The position numbers were made by a program, and so were the translations under genes. This document shows positions 8,957 through 16,497 of a stretch of 36,828 nucleotides of DNA, one piece after another (the stretch's first letter is position 1; each line of letters starts with the position of its first letter). Location of the stretch: contig DVHZ01000059.1 in the NCBI GenBank assembly GCA_018711685.1, positions 1 through 36,828 of the forward strand. Reading direction: 5' to 3'. This DNA is from Candidatus Excrementavichristensenella intestinipullorum (lineage in GTDB: Bacteria > Bacillota > Clostridia > Christensenellales > Aristaeellaceae). The notes under the pieces are model-generated. The model searched no databases and was not told the origin of the DNA. It saw nothing but the letters and a program-made list of their open reading frames with translations.

Positions 8957-10555
8957 ATGAGCGAAAACATCAAGCAGGCCATTCAGGCGGGCAAGACGGC
9001 ATTGGGCATCGAGCTGGGCTCTACGCGGATCAAGGCGGTGCTCATCGGCGAGGACCACAGTCCCATCGCCTCGGGCAGCTTCGATTGGGAGAACCGGCTG
9101 GAGAACGGGGTGTGGACCTATCACATGGACGAGGTGTGGCAGGGCATCCAGGGCTGCTACCGAGCCATGAAGGAGGACGTGCAGGCCAAGTACGGGGTTA
9201 CGCTGAAGGGCATCGGCGCCATCGGCATGAGCGCCATGATGCACGGCTACCTGCCCTTCAGCCAGGAGGGCAAGCAGCTGGCCGCCTTCCGCACCTGGCG
9301 CAACACCATCACCGGCCAAGCCTCCCAGGAGCTCACCCAGCTGTTCGGCTTCAACATTCCCCAGCGCTGGAGCATCGCCCACCTGTACCAGGCCATCCTC
9401 AACGGCGAGGAGCATGTGAAGGACATCGGCTATTTGACCACCCTGGCGGGCTACGTACACTGGAAGCTCACCGGGCGCAAGGTGCTGGGCGTAGGCGAGG
9501 CCTCGGGCATGTTCCCCATCGACAGCGGCGCCTGCGATTACGACCAGGCCATGGTGGACAAGTTCGACGCCCTGGTTAGTGGAAAGGGCTTTGCCTGGAA
9601 GCTCAGGGACATCCTGCCCCAGGTGCTGCCCGCCGGGGCCGAAGCGGGCGCCCTCACCCCGGAAGGGGCCAAGCTGCTGGACCCCAGCGGCGACCTGGCC
9701 GCCGGCATCCCCCTGTGCCCTCCCGAGGGCGACGCGGGCACCGGCATGACCGCCACCAATAGCGTGGCCCAGCGCACGGGCAACGTATCGGCGGGCACCT
9801 CGGTATTCGCCATGGTGGTGCTGGAAAAGCCCCTGTCCCGGGTGCATCCGGAAATCGACATGGTCACCACCCCCAGCGGAAAGCCGGTGGCCATGGTACA
9901 CTGCAACAACTGCACCTCCGACCTGAACGCCTGGGTGGGCCTGTTCGGCGAATTCGCCCAGGCCATGGGCATGAAGGCGGATATGAACGCCCTGTTCTCC
10001 ACCCTGTACAACAAGGCCATGGAGGCCGACAGGGACTGCGGCGGGCTGCTGGCCTATAACTTCTTCTCCGGCGAGCACATCGTGGGCCTGGAGGAGGGCC
10101 GTCCCCTGTTCGTGCGCACCCCCCAGAGCAAGTTCACCCTGGCCAACTTCATGCGGGCCCACCTGTACGCCGCCCTGGGGGTGCTGGCCACCGGCATGGA
10201 CATCCTGCTGGGAGAGGAAAAGGTCAAGATCGACCAGATCCTGGGCCACGGCGGCCTGTTCAAGACCAAGGGCGTAGGCCAGAGCATTCTGGCTGCCGCC
10301 ATCAAGACGCCGGTATCGGTGATGGAAACCGCCGGCGAGGGCGGCGCTTGGGGCGTGGCCCTGCTGGCAGCCTACCGGCTGCGCCGTCAGGGCCAGGAGA
10401 CCCTGGAGGACTACCTGGCGGACAAGGTATTCGCCGGCAAACTGGGCCAGCGGATGGAGCCCAAGAGCGAGGACGTAAAGGGCTTTGAGGATTACATGAA
10501 GCGCTACGGACCGGGCCTGGCCATCGAGCGGGCGGCGGTGGAGCATCTGAACTGA
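8957..10555 (+). CDS. FGGY-family carbohydrate kinase
   Basis: A 532-residue sugar kinase of the FGGY (xylulokinase/ribulokinase/glycerol kinase) family; it phosphorylates a polyol or ketose with ATP. The N-terminal nucleotide-binding pattern is [15 protein letters not shown] (~17-31); [11 protein letters not shown] and the second-domain [10 protein letters not shown] and [13 protein letters not shown] (~430) follow the family. It resembles the xylulokinase-like proteins often found beside araA/araD in Clostridia, but no isomerase or epimerase is nearby, so the substrate is unresolved. The frame is open upstream to 8816, but the ATG at 8957 sits after AAGGGAG and GGTAAGG and just downstream of a good promoter. 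A terminator follows at 10579. Confidence 0.85.
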   Translation: MSENIKQAIQAGKTALGIELGSTRIKAVLIGEDHSPIASGSFDWENRLENGVWTYHMDEVWQGIQGCYRAMKEDVQAKYGVTLKGIGAIGMSAMMHGYLPFSQEGKQLAAFRTWRNTITGQASQELTQLFGFNIPQRWSIAHLYQAILNGEEHVKDIGYLTTLAGYVHWKLTGRKVLGVGEASGMFPIDSGACDYDQAMVDKFDALVSGKGFAWKLRDILPQVLPAGAEAGALTPEGAKLLDPSGDLAAGIPLCPPEGDAGTGMTATNSVAQRTGNVSAGTSVFAMVVLEKPLSRVHPEIDMVTTPSGKPVAMVHCNNCTSDLNAWVGLFGEFAQAMGMKADMNALFSTLYNKAMEADRDCGGLLAYNFFSGEHIVGLEEGRPLFVRTPQSKFTLANFMRAHLYAALGVLATGMDILLGEEKVKIDQILGHGGLFKTKGVGQSILAAAIKTPVSVMETAGEGGAWGVALLAAYRLRRQGQETLEDYLADKVFAGKLGQRMEPKSEDVKGFEDYMKRYGPGLAIERAAVEHLN

Positions 10556-10578
10556 CGCCGGGAAAGCGGTATGAGAAA

Positions 10579-10607
10579 ACGAGGGCGGCCCACCGCCCTC
10601 GTTTTTA
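10579..10607 (+). terminator. Terminator of FGGY kinase gene
   Basis: The hairpin ACGAGGGC / GCCCTCGT flanks GGCCCACC, with GTTTTTAAT following on the plus strand. Confidence 0.8.
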
Positions 10608-10830
10608 ATCGCGCTCCGCCGTCCCATGTTGATATAAAAGCCGGCCTGTTCGCCGCGCTCTCTCACATCGCGCCTGCCGCACATTACGATAAAAGCGCGG
10701 CCCCCTCGCCGCGCTCTCTCGCATCGCGCCCGCCGTCGGGTCCTTCTTCGCTTTTATATCGCGCTCCGCCGCCCCATGTTGATATAAAAGCGCGGCCTGT
10801 TCGCCGCGCTCTCTTATATTGCGCCTGCCG
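10608..10830 (-). repeat. Degenerate tandem repeat carrying minus-strand terminator hairpins
   Basis: Two near-identical ~73-bp units (10608-10679 and 10758-10830, about five differences) flank a partial third copy (10688-10735). Each carries a hairpin of the form AGCGCGGC-N6-GCCGCGCT: perfect in copy 2 (10694-10715) and copy 3 (10789-10810), weaker in copy 1 (10639-10659). On the minus strand the hairpins are followed by TTTTATAT or TTTTATCG, so they look like intrinsic terminators for transcripts leaving hpf. Loop sequences differ while stems are kept. The open frame across the repeat gives only repeated peptide and is not called as a gene. Confidence 0.7.
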
Positions 10831-10886
10831 CCGGGTTCTCTGAAAGGGCAGCGGCAGGCCATTGGGACAACCATTGGGACAATGGA

Positions 10887-10911
10887 AGGCCCCGCCGGGA
10901 GGGCGGGGCCT
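10887..10911. terminator. Hairpin at the 3' end of hpf
   Basis: AGGCCCCGCC (10887-10896) pairs perfectly with GGCGGGGCCT (10902-10911), loop GGGAG. The minus-strand T-tail is poor (TCCATTGTCC). It may act as a processing or stability stem, with the repeat hairpins downstream completing termination. A 12-bp direct repeat (CCATTGGGACAA) lies at 10859-10882. Confidence 0.5.
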
Positions 10912-10919
10912 CTATATGT

Positions 10920-11444
10920 TTATGCGTTTTCCGGCTCCAGCAGGCCGTAGTTGCCGTCCAGGCGCTTGTACACCACGCAGGCGCCGCCGGTCTCGGCGTT
11001 GAGGAACAGGAAGAAGCTGTGGCCCAGCATATCCATCTGGATGATGGCGTCTTCCACCGACATGGGTTTCATGGTGAAGCGCTTGGTGCGCACCAGCTCC
11101 GCTTCGTCCGCCAACTCGAAGTCCGGCGCCTCCTCCTCATAGGCGCCCGCCCGCAGCCGTTTCTCCAGCTTGGTGCGGTGGCGGCGGATCTGGCGCACGA
11201 TGATGTCTACCGCCTTGTCGATGGAGCCGTACATGTCGCTGCTGGTTTCCTCCGCCCGCAGGATGATCCCATCGAAGGCGATGGTAATCTCCACCGTGTT
11301 GCGGCCGCCCCGCTCCTGGGACAGGCGAACCTGTACTTCTTCCTCCTCGGTGAGGAACCGGTCCAGCTTGCTCAACTTTTTCTCAATGCGCTGACCCAGC
11401 GCTTCGGTGATCTCCACATTTTTTCCGCTTACGATTGTACGCAT
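10920..11444 (-). CDS. hpf: Ribosome hibernation promoting factor, long form
   Basis: A 174-residue long-form HPF (YvyD/RaiA family). The N-terminal beta-alpha-beta domain (MRTIVSGKNVEITEAL through RQIRRHRTKLEKRL, ~1-100) binds the decoding centre of the 30S subunit. The C-terminal domain (~118-174, with VRTKRFTMKPMSVEDAIIQM and GHSFFLFLNAETG) dimerises to form 100S ribosomes. The length and both domains match the family. ATG 11444 has AGGAGG at 11460-11455; the frame is open upstream to 11630 but that part reads through the leader. It is divergent from the DUF308 gene. Confidence 0.95.
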   Translation of the reverse strand: MRTIVSGKNVEITEALGQRIEKKLSKLDRFLTEEEEVQVRLSQERGGRNTVEITIAFDGIILRAEETSSDMYGSIDKAVDIIVRQIRRHRTKLEKRLRAGAYEEEAPDFELADEAELVRTKRFTMKPMSVEDAIIQMDMLGHSFFLFLNAETGGACVVYKRLDGNYGLLEPENA

Positions 11445-11540
11445 AAGGTTAAAACCTCCTGTAGGATTTTGAGGTGCCTGGCGCCCCATCGGGCGCCGTC
11501 CGGTGCGCATCCATCGGCATCGCCCGCTTTCTGAAGTGAT
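11445..11540 (-). ncRNA. hpf leader with possible structured RNA element
   Basis: The leader downstream of a minus-strand TATAAT (11550-11545) contains a 7-bp hairpin, GGCGCCC/GGGCGCC with a 4-nt loop (11480-11497). It also contains an 18-nt block (11512-11529) that recurs exactly in the leader of the ABC-dehydrogenase operon. RNA motifs upstream of raiA/hpf genes are known in Bacillota (raiA and raiA-hairpin motifs), but I cannot confirm membership from memory. Call it a candidate. Confidence 0.3.
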
Positions 11541-11709
11541 GATAATTATAGTATTCGAGTCTCCGGTTCCCTTTTCCTGCCGCCCCGGAAGATTTTTTCC
11601 CGCCAAACTCCGGGCAAAGGGGCTATTCATGGATTCTTCAATGTTTTGTCATGTTCCGGCGATATCTATGTGGTAATATAGGCTATCATGATGGAAGGGG
11701 TAATGATTT

Positions 11710-12270
11710 GTGTCAAAATTCACCCAATGGAAGCAGGACCTGCCCAAGGGCGGTACGCTGACCCGCATCCTGTGGTTTTTGGTGCTGGGCGTTACGCTCA
11801 CCTTCTTCCCCGGCCTCTCGGCCAACGTGCTGTGCTACATCGGCGGGGGGCTGCTGATGGTATACGGTATTTACAAGATCCTGGCCTACTTCCGTACCCA
11901 GGTGGTGCTGGCGGAGCGGCTGTTCTCCACCGGCCTGATCGCCCTGGCCGGGGGCCTGATCATCGTGCTCATGCCTCAAAGCCTCATCGCCGTGGTGCCC
12001 CTGCTCATCGGCTTTGCCCTCATCGCCTGCGGCATCCTCCAGTTGGAAGTGGCCCTGGGCCTGTCCCGTATGGGATATCCCCGCTGGTACCTCAGCCTCA
12101 CCGGCGCTGCGCTGATGCTGGTGCTGGGCGTGGTGATTCTGGTAAACCCCTTCTCTTCTTCCCTGCTGCTGCTGCGCTTCATCGGCATATCCATGCTGCT
12201 GGAGGCGGTGTGCGACCTGGTGGGCGGTATATTGTTCAGCCGGGTACGGCGCGGTTTTGACGGGCGCTAG
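11710..12270 (+). CDS. HdeD/DUF308-family membrane protein
   Basis: A 186-residue inner-membrane protein with six hydrophobic segments in three hairpin-like pairs, the pattern of the HdeD/DUF308 family. Examples are RILWFLVLGVTLTFFPG and FSTGLIALAGGLIIVLMP; short PG/NP turns follow the second helix of each pair. Enterobacterial HdeD is linked to acid stress, but the biochemical role of the family is unknown. The start is GTG 11710, with AAGGGG at 11695-11700. The stop is followed at once by a strong terminator. It is divergent from hpf, a stress gene, but shared regulation is not shown. Confidence 0.82.
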   Translation: MSKFTQWKQDLPKGGTLTRILWFLVLGVTLTFFPGLSANVLCYIGGGLLMVYGIYKILAYFRTQVVLAERLFSTGLIALAGGLIIVLMPQSLIAVVPLLIGFALIACGILQLEVALGLSRMGYPRWYLSLTGAALMLVLGVVILVNPFSSSLLLLRFIGISMLLEAVCDLVGGILFSRVRRGFDGR

Positions 12271-12284
12271 CCCTTTCCCAGGGC

Positions 12285-12323
12285 GGGCGCGCCCTTCCGC
12301 CATCGGAAGGGCGCGCCCCTTTT
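12285..12323 (+). terminator. Strong terminator of DUF308 gene
   Basis: A perfect 15-bp stem (12285-12299 with 12304-12318, loop CCAT) is followed by CTTTTA. It insulates the ribulokinase gene. The 120-bp stretch to 12444 holds no clear promoter that I can defend. Confidence 0.85.
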
Positions 12324-12444
12324 ATCCGCTGTTCCGCTCGCCAAAGGCGTACCGCCCCGTCCCCTGGGCAGGAAAAGCCGGAACCGGCGGCGTATTTCTT
12401 ATTCGCGGCGCGTCAAAATTTCTTGCGACCCAGGAGGCATAAAT

Positions 12445-14121
12445 ATGGCAAAAAAATACGCGATGGGCATTGATTTCGGCTCATTGTCCGCCCGGGCCCT
12501 GGCGGTGGATGTGCAGACAGGCGAGGAGGTAGGCTCCGCCTGCCTAGACTACGCCCATGGGGTGATGGACCGGGCCCTGCCCCAGGGCCCCGGGCTGCCC
12601 CCGGACTGGGCGCTGCAGCACCCCCAGGATTACCTGACCTGCCTGGCCCAGGTGATTCCCGGTGCGCTGAAGGCGGCGGGAATCGGGGCAGAGGACATCG
12701 TGGGCGTGGGGCTGGACTTCACCGCCTGCACCATGCTGCCCCTGGACCGGGCGGGGGACCCCTTGTGCTTTGATCCGGCCTACGCCCACAACCCCCACGC
12801 CTACGTCAAGCTGTGGAAGCACCACGCCGCCCAGTCCCAGGCCGACCGGCTCAACGCCGTGGCCCAGGCCCGGGGGGAGGCGTTCCTGTCCCGGTACGGG
12901 GGCAAGGTGTCCTCGGAGTGGATGATCCCTAAAATCTGGCAGATTCTGGAGGAAGACCCGGCGCTGTACCAGGCCGCCCACCGGTTTATGGAGGCGGGGG
13001 ACTGGATCGTGCTGCGCCTCACCGGCCAGGAGCGGCGCAGCGCCGGCCTGGCGGGATACAAGGCGCTATGGGACAAGGCCCAGGGATATCCCTCCCCGGA
13101 TTTCTTTGGAGCCCTGGACCCCCGCCTGGCCCATGTGGTAGAGGACAAGCTGAGGGGCCCGGTCTGTCCCTTGGGCGCCCGGGCGGGAGAGATCACCCCC
13201 GCCGCCGCCCGGCTCACCGGGCTGAAGCCCGGCACTCCAGTGGCGGTGTGCAACGTGGACGCCCACGTGTCCATGCCCACCGCCGGGCCAGCAGAACCGG
13301 GAGACCTGCTGATGGTCATGGGGACCTCGGTGTGCCATATCGCCTTATCTCGGGAACGGGTAGAGGTGCCGGGCATGTCCGGCAGGGTCGAGGACGGGGT
13401 AATCCCAGGTTGGATGGGCTATGAGGCCAATCAGGTGATGGGGGACCATTACAATTGGCTGGTGGATTACCTCTTCCCCCAAGATTACGCCCGGCAAGCC
13501 CAAGCCCGGGGGATGGATGCCCACGCCCTGCTCAGCGAAAAGGCGCAAGCTCTTCTCCCCGGCCAGAGCGGCCTGTTGGCCCTGGACTGGTGGAACGGCA
13601 ATCGTTCGGTACTGGTAGACGGCCAGCTCTCCGGGCTCATGCTGGGCATGACCCTAAAGACCCGGCCGGAGGAGATGTACCGGGCCCTCATTGAGGCCAC
13701 CGCCTTCGGCTCCCGGGTGATCCACGAGACCTTTGAAAAGAGCGGTATACCCATCGTCCGGCTGGCAGCCTGCGGCGGCATCGCCCAGAAAAACCCCCTG
13801 GTGATGCAGATTTATGCCGACGTGCTGGGCCGGGAGATCGGCGTGGTGCGCTCGGCCCAGGCCCCCGCCTTGGGCTCGGCCATGCACGGCGCCGTGGCTG
13901 CGGGCAAGGCCGGCGGCGGATACGATCACATCGGCCAGGCTGCCGCCGCCATGGGCGGGCTCCTGCCCGTGATCTACCGCCCGGACCCCCAGCGCAGCCA
14001 CATCTACAGCCAGCTCTACCGGGAATACCTGCTGCTTCACGACTACTTCGGCCGGGGCGCCAACCCCGTGATGAAGCGCCTCAAGGCCATTCAGCGCCAG
14101 GTCCATCCCCAAGACCCCTAA
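12445..14121 (+). CDS. araB: Ribulokinase (AraB-type FGGY kinase)
   Basis: A 558-residue kinase matching the length and pattern of AraB: GIDFGSLSARALAVDV at the N-terminus, GVGLDFTACTMLPLD, KLWKHHAAQSQADRLN, YGGKVSSEWMIPKI, NVDAHVSMPTAG, MGTSVCHI and ACGGIAQKNPLVMQIYADV. The KxWKHHAAQ block is characteristic of ribulokinases as opposed to xylulokinases. It phosphorylates L-ribulose to L-ribulose-5-phosphate with ATP in L-arabinose use. araA and araD are not in the window. Shine-Dalgarno AGGAGG at 12432-12437. It converges on the histidine kinase gene. Confidence 0.88.
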   Translation: MAKKYAMGIDFGSLSARALAVDVQTGEEVGSACLDYAHGVMDRALPQGPGLPPDWALQHPQDYLTCLAQVIPGALKAAGIGAEDIVGVGLDFTACTMLPLDRAGDPLCFDPAYAHNPHAYVKLWKHHAAQSQADRLNAVAQARGEAFLSRYGGKVSSEWMIPKIWQILEEDPALYQAAHRFMEAGDWIVLRLTGQERRSAGLAGYKALWDKAQGYPSPDFFGALDPRLAHVVEDKLRGPVCPLGARAGEITPAAARLTGLKPGTPVAVCNVDAHVSMPTAGPAEPGDLLMVMGTSVCHIALSRERVEVPGMSGRVEDGVIPGWMGYEANQVMGDHYNWLVDYLFPQDYARQAQARGMDAHALLSEKAQALLPGQSGLLALDWWNGNRSVLVDGQLSGLMLGMTLKTRPEEMYRALIEATAFGSRVIHETFEKSGIPIVRLAACGGIAQKNPLVMQIYADVLGREIGVVRSAQAPALGSAMHGAVAAGKAGGGYDHIGQAAAAMGGLLPVIYRPDPQRSHIYSQLYREYLLLHDYFGRGANPVMKRLKAIQRQVHPQDP

Positions 14122-14144
14122 ACCGCCCCGGGGCGGCAAGAAAA

Positions 14145-14187
14145 GGGCCGGAGGCGGGCTCCCCCAAAGGGGCCCCGCCTCCGGCCC
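14145..14187. terminator. Bidirectional terminator between araB and the histidine kinase gene
   Basis: The arm 14145-14158 pairs perfectly (14 bp) with 14174-14187. On the minus strand TTTTCTTG follows, a good T-tail for the sensor kinase transcript. On the plus strand the tail is weak (CTTCAAT). Confidence 0.8.
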
Positions 14188-14225
14188 CTTCAATGGGGCG
14201 GAGCAACCCCACCAGGGCCGGGGCC

Positions 14226-15587
14226 TCAGGATGGGCGGTCCTCCGGCCCTTCGGGGCGGAGGGGGCGGTAGGACAGGGTGACCACCGCCTGAAACACGCC
14301 GCGGCTGTAGGCGGTGCGGAGGACGCCGTCGTAGCGCTGGGCGGCGGCGCTCACGCTCTGGAGGCCCCAGCCATGGAGGTTTGGGTCCGCCTTGGCGGTG
14401 CGCCACTGCCCCTGCACCCGGAGGGGGGCGCGCCCGCAGCCGTTTTCCACCTTGATCACCAGCATATCGTTGATGCGCCGCAGGGTCAGGCGCAAAAAGC
14501 GCAGCTCTCCCCCGGCGGCTTCCCCGCCCTCAATGGCGTTGTCCAGCAGGTTGCCCAGGATGCTGGTCAAATCCCTATGGCGGATATTGGTATTGGGCGG
14601 GTATTCGATGTTCACCTTGACCGCTAGGCCCTTTTGCTCCGCCAGGGCGATCTTGCTGTTGATGAGGTAATCCACGGTCCCGTCCCCGGTCCATACCCGC
14701 CGGGCGGCCTCCTCCAGGGGGCCGCACAATTCCCGGCAGTACCGCAGCGCCTCTTGGGCCTCTCCCCGCTCCAATTGGCTGTGGAGGGTCTGCAGGTGGT
14801 TACGCCAGTCGTGGTACAGCTTGGCGTTGTCCGAATAGGTCTTGCGCAGGGTCTGAAACTCCCGCTCCAAGCTCTGCGCCCGTTCTTCCTTGAGGGCGGC
14901 GATCTCCGCCTCCATCTCCCGCTGGCGGTTTGCCCGGTAAAAGAGCACCGCAAAGAGCAGCACCATGGACAGGATGACCCATGTATCCAGCCGGTCCCCC
15001 TTCAGGGGCAAAGCGGTTTGCTCCGACAGGGTGATGGTGGCGATCAGCCCCAGCACCGCCAAGGCGGAAACCAGGGCCATTCCCCGCCTGGCGGCGGGAG
15101 GGGAGGCAATCTCCCCACCGCTCCCGGCGGCGGGGGAACCGCCGTCCCGCCGCCTTCTGGCCCACCCTTCCCCGGCGGCCCAGGCCGCCAGGCACAGCCG
15201 GGTCAGCCAGACGCCCGCCAGGGATTGAGGGGTTCCCGGGTCCACAAAGGCGGCGCTGCCCGTCAGGATGCCCAGCCCCGCCGACAGCAGGAATTCCCAC
15301 TGGGCCGCGCCCGCCTCATACAGGAAGGCCAAAAACAGGCACAGGCGCAGCCGCCCGCCCAGGGCGTATGCCAGCGTTCCGGCCAGGGCGGCGCTTTCCG
15401 CCGCTGCCGCCGCCCAGGGTCCCCACACCGCGCCCAACCCGGCGGCCAGGCATCCGCCCAGCGCAGCCCAGGCCCAGTGCCGCGGCTTCAGGCCCGTTCC
15501 CAGCCATCCGGCGGCCAGGTACAGCCCCGCCAGGATCCGCAGTTGGCCCGCCGCCAGGCCGGAGGCCAACGCCAATCCCCCCGTCAT
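14226..15587 (-). CDS. Agr-type sensor histidine kinase (GHKL ATPase)
   Basis: A 453-residue membrane sensor kinase. About seven hydrophobic segments occupy residues 1-~220, with an Arg-rich loop near 144-170. A coiled stretch (REMEAEIAALKEERAQSLER) leads into the dimerisation helix with probable phosphoacceptor H259 in YHDWRNHLQ. The GHKL ATPase domain has the N box GNLLDNAIEGG (345-355) and G box GWGLQSV (406-412). This is the AgrC/SpoOB-like class that senses peptides or unknown ligands. It overlaps the upstream LytTR regulator gene by 4 bp (ATGA), so the pair is translationally coupled. No AgrB/AgrD-like genes are seen, so the signal is unknown. Confidence 0.87.
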   Translation of the reverse strand: MTGGLALASGLAAGQLRILAGLYLAAGWLGTGLKPRHWAWAALGGCLAAGLGAVWGPWAAAAAESAALAGTLAYALGGRLRLCLFLAFLYEAGAAQWEFLLSAGLGILTGSAAFVDPGTPQSLAGVWLTRLCLAAWAAGEGWARRRRDGGSPAAGSGGEIASPPAARRGMALVSALAVLGLIATITLSEQTALPLKGDRLDTWVILSMVLLFAVLFYRANRQREMEAEIAALKEERAQSLEREFQTLRKTYSDNAKLYHDWRNHLQTLHSQLERGEAQEALRYCRELCGPLEEAARRVWTGDGTVDYLINSKIALAEQKGLAVKVNIEYPPNTNIRHRDLTSILGNLLDNAIEGGEAAGGELRFLRLTLRRINDMLVIKVENGCGRAPLRVQGQWRTAKADPNLHGWGLQSVSAAAQRYDGVLRTAYSRGVFQAVVTLSYRPLRPEGPEDRPS

Positions 15588-16303
15588 ATCCGCTCCCCCC
15601 AGAACCGGTTGATCTGCTCCTTCACCTGCTGCAGGTGGGCGCGGCTGATGGGCAACTGCTCCCCGCTTTTCAGCAGCGCCACGCCGCCGCTGACCTTCAT
15701 CACGTGGAGGATATTGACGATACAGCCCCGGTCGATGAAGATGAATTCCGGGGCGCTTAGCTCCCCGTATACTTGTTGCAGGCTCTTGCGCACCCGGGAA
15801 ACGCCCCTTGAGGTCACGATGGCGGCGCCCCGGCCCTCCCGCCGGACGCAGCAGATGTCCCCCAGGGGGATGCGCTCCAGGCGGCTGCTGGTGTGAATGG
15901 TATAGGTTCCCTGGTTTTCCATCTGGATCAGCTTGGCCGCGTCGGTGACGGCGGCGGCCAGCCGCTCCTCCAGCTCTCCCTTGGGCACGTAGCGGAAGAT
16001 GGACAGCTCAAAGGCGTCTATGGCGTACTGCATATGGGAGGTGACGAAGATGATGCGCACCTTGGGCAGAAATTCCCGTATCCTCCCGGCCATCTCCATG
16101 CCGTTGAGCCCGGGCATTTCGATGTCCAGCAGGATCAGGTCGTAAAAGAAATGGTCGTCGGAAATGTCCCACAGCAGGTTGGCGCTCTGGGTATACGGGG
16201 TAATTTCACAGCCTACGCCCAGCTGGGCCATGGCCTTTCGGGCGATTTGCCCGTGAAGGGCCACCGCCTGTTCCTGGTCGTCGCAGATCGCCATGCGGAT
16301 CAT
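15584..16303 (-). CDS. LytTR-family response regulator (AgrA-type)
   Basis: A 239-residue regulator. The receiver domain (1-~120) has the acidic pocket D8-D9 (ICDDQ), phosphoacceptor D60 (LILLDIEMPG) and K108 (RYVPKGE). The LytTR DNA-binding domain (~133-235) includes YTIHTSSRLERIPLGDICCV, FIFIDRGCIVNILHV and LPISRAHLQQVKEQI. It is the cognate partner of the overlapping histidine kinase. The start MIRMAICDD at 16303 sits after a modest GAGGCGA; the frame is open further upstream but without receiver-like sequence. A minus-strand -10-like TACAAT lies at 16353-16348 without a good -35, so the promoter may need an activator such as this protein itself. Confidence 0.9.
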   Translation of the reverse strand: MIRMAICDDQEQAVALHGQIARKAMAQLGVGCEITPYTQSANLLWDISDDHFFYDLILLDIEMPGLNGMEMAGRIREFLPKVRIIFVTSHMQYAIDAFELSIFRYVPKGELEERLAAAVTDAAKLIQMENQGTYTIHTSSRLERIPLGDICCVRREGRGAAIVTSRGVSRVRKSLQQVYGELSAPEFIFIDRGCIVNILHVMKVSGGVALLKSGEQLPISRAHLQQVKEQINRFWGERI

Positions 16304-16497
16304 AGCCGTCGCCTCGCGTTTCCCGCCAACTATGGCGAAGCCTTCTGATTGTATGGGCCGGGGCCATCGCGCCCCCGCCGGGAAAGATCCTCCCGATGCA
16401 GGGCGGGCCCGCCCGTTGGGATGGGGATGCCACTTTTCCGGGCGGGCCCCGTGCTCGGAATCAACCCGCCCTTGGGGGCGGAGCCGATTTCCTTGGA
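16304..16497. other. Intergenic region with GC palindromes
   Basis: A perfect 14-bp palindrome GGGCGGGCCCGCCC lies at 16401-16414, and a related GGGCGGGCCCCG lies at 16439-16450. They separate the P-ATPase stop (16498) from the regulator start (16303) and may serve as terminator stem or regulator site. No T-run follows. No gene is supported here. Confidence 0.4.

Noticed and set aside
8816-10684. Frames on both strands extending the FGGY kinase region
   Set aside because: The plus-strand extension to 8816 starts upstream of the promoter. The minus-strand frame is a reverse-complement shadow.
10608-10830. CRISPR array
   Set aside because: The repeats are ~73 bp, degenerate and without unique equal-length spacers, and no cas genes are present.
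10571-10843. 90-codon plus-strand frame with internally repeated peptide
   Set aside because: The repeated peptide only reflects the DNA repeat with terminator hairpins. The frame starts inside the kinase terminator and has no Shine-Dalgarno.
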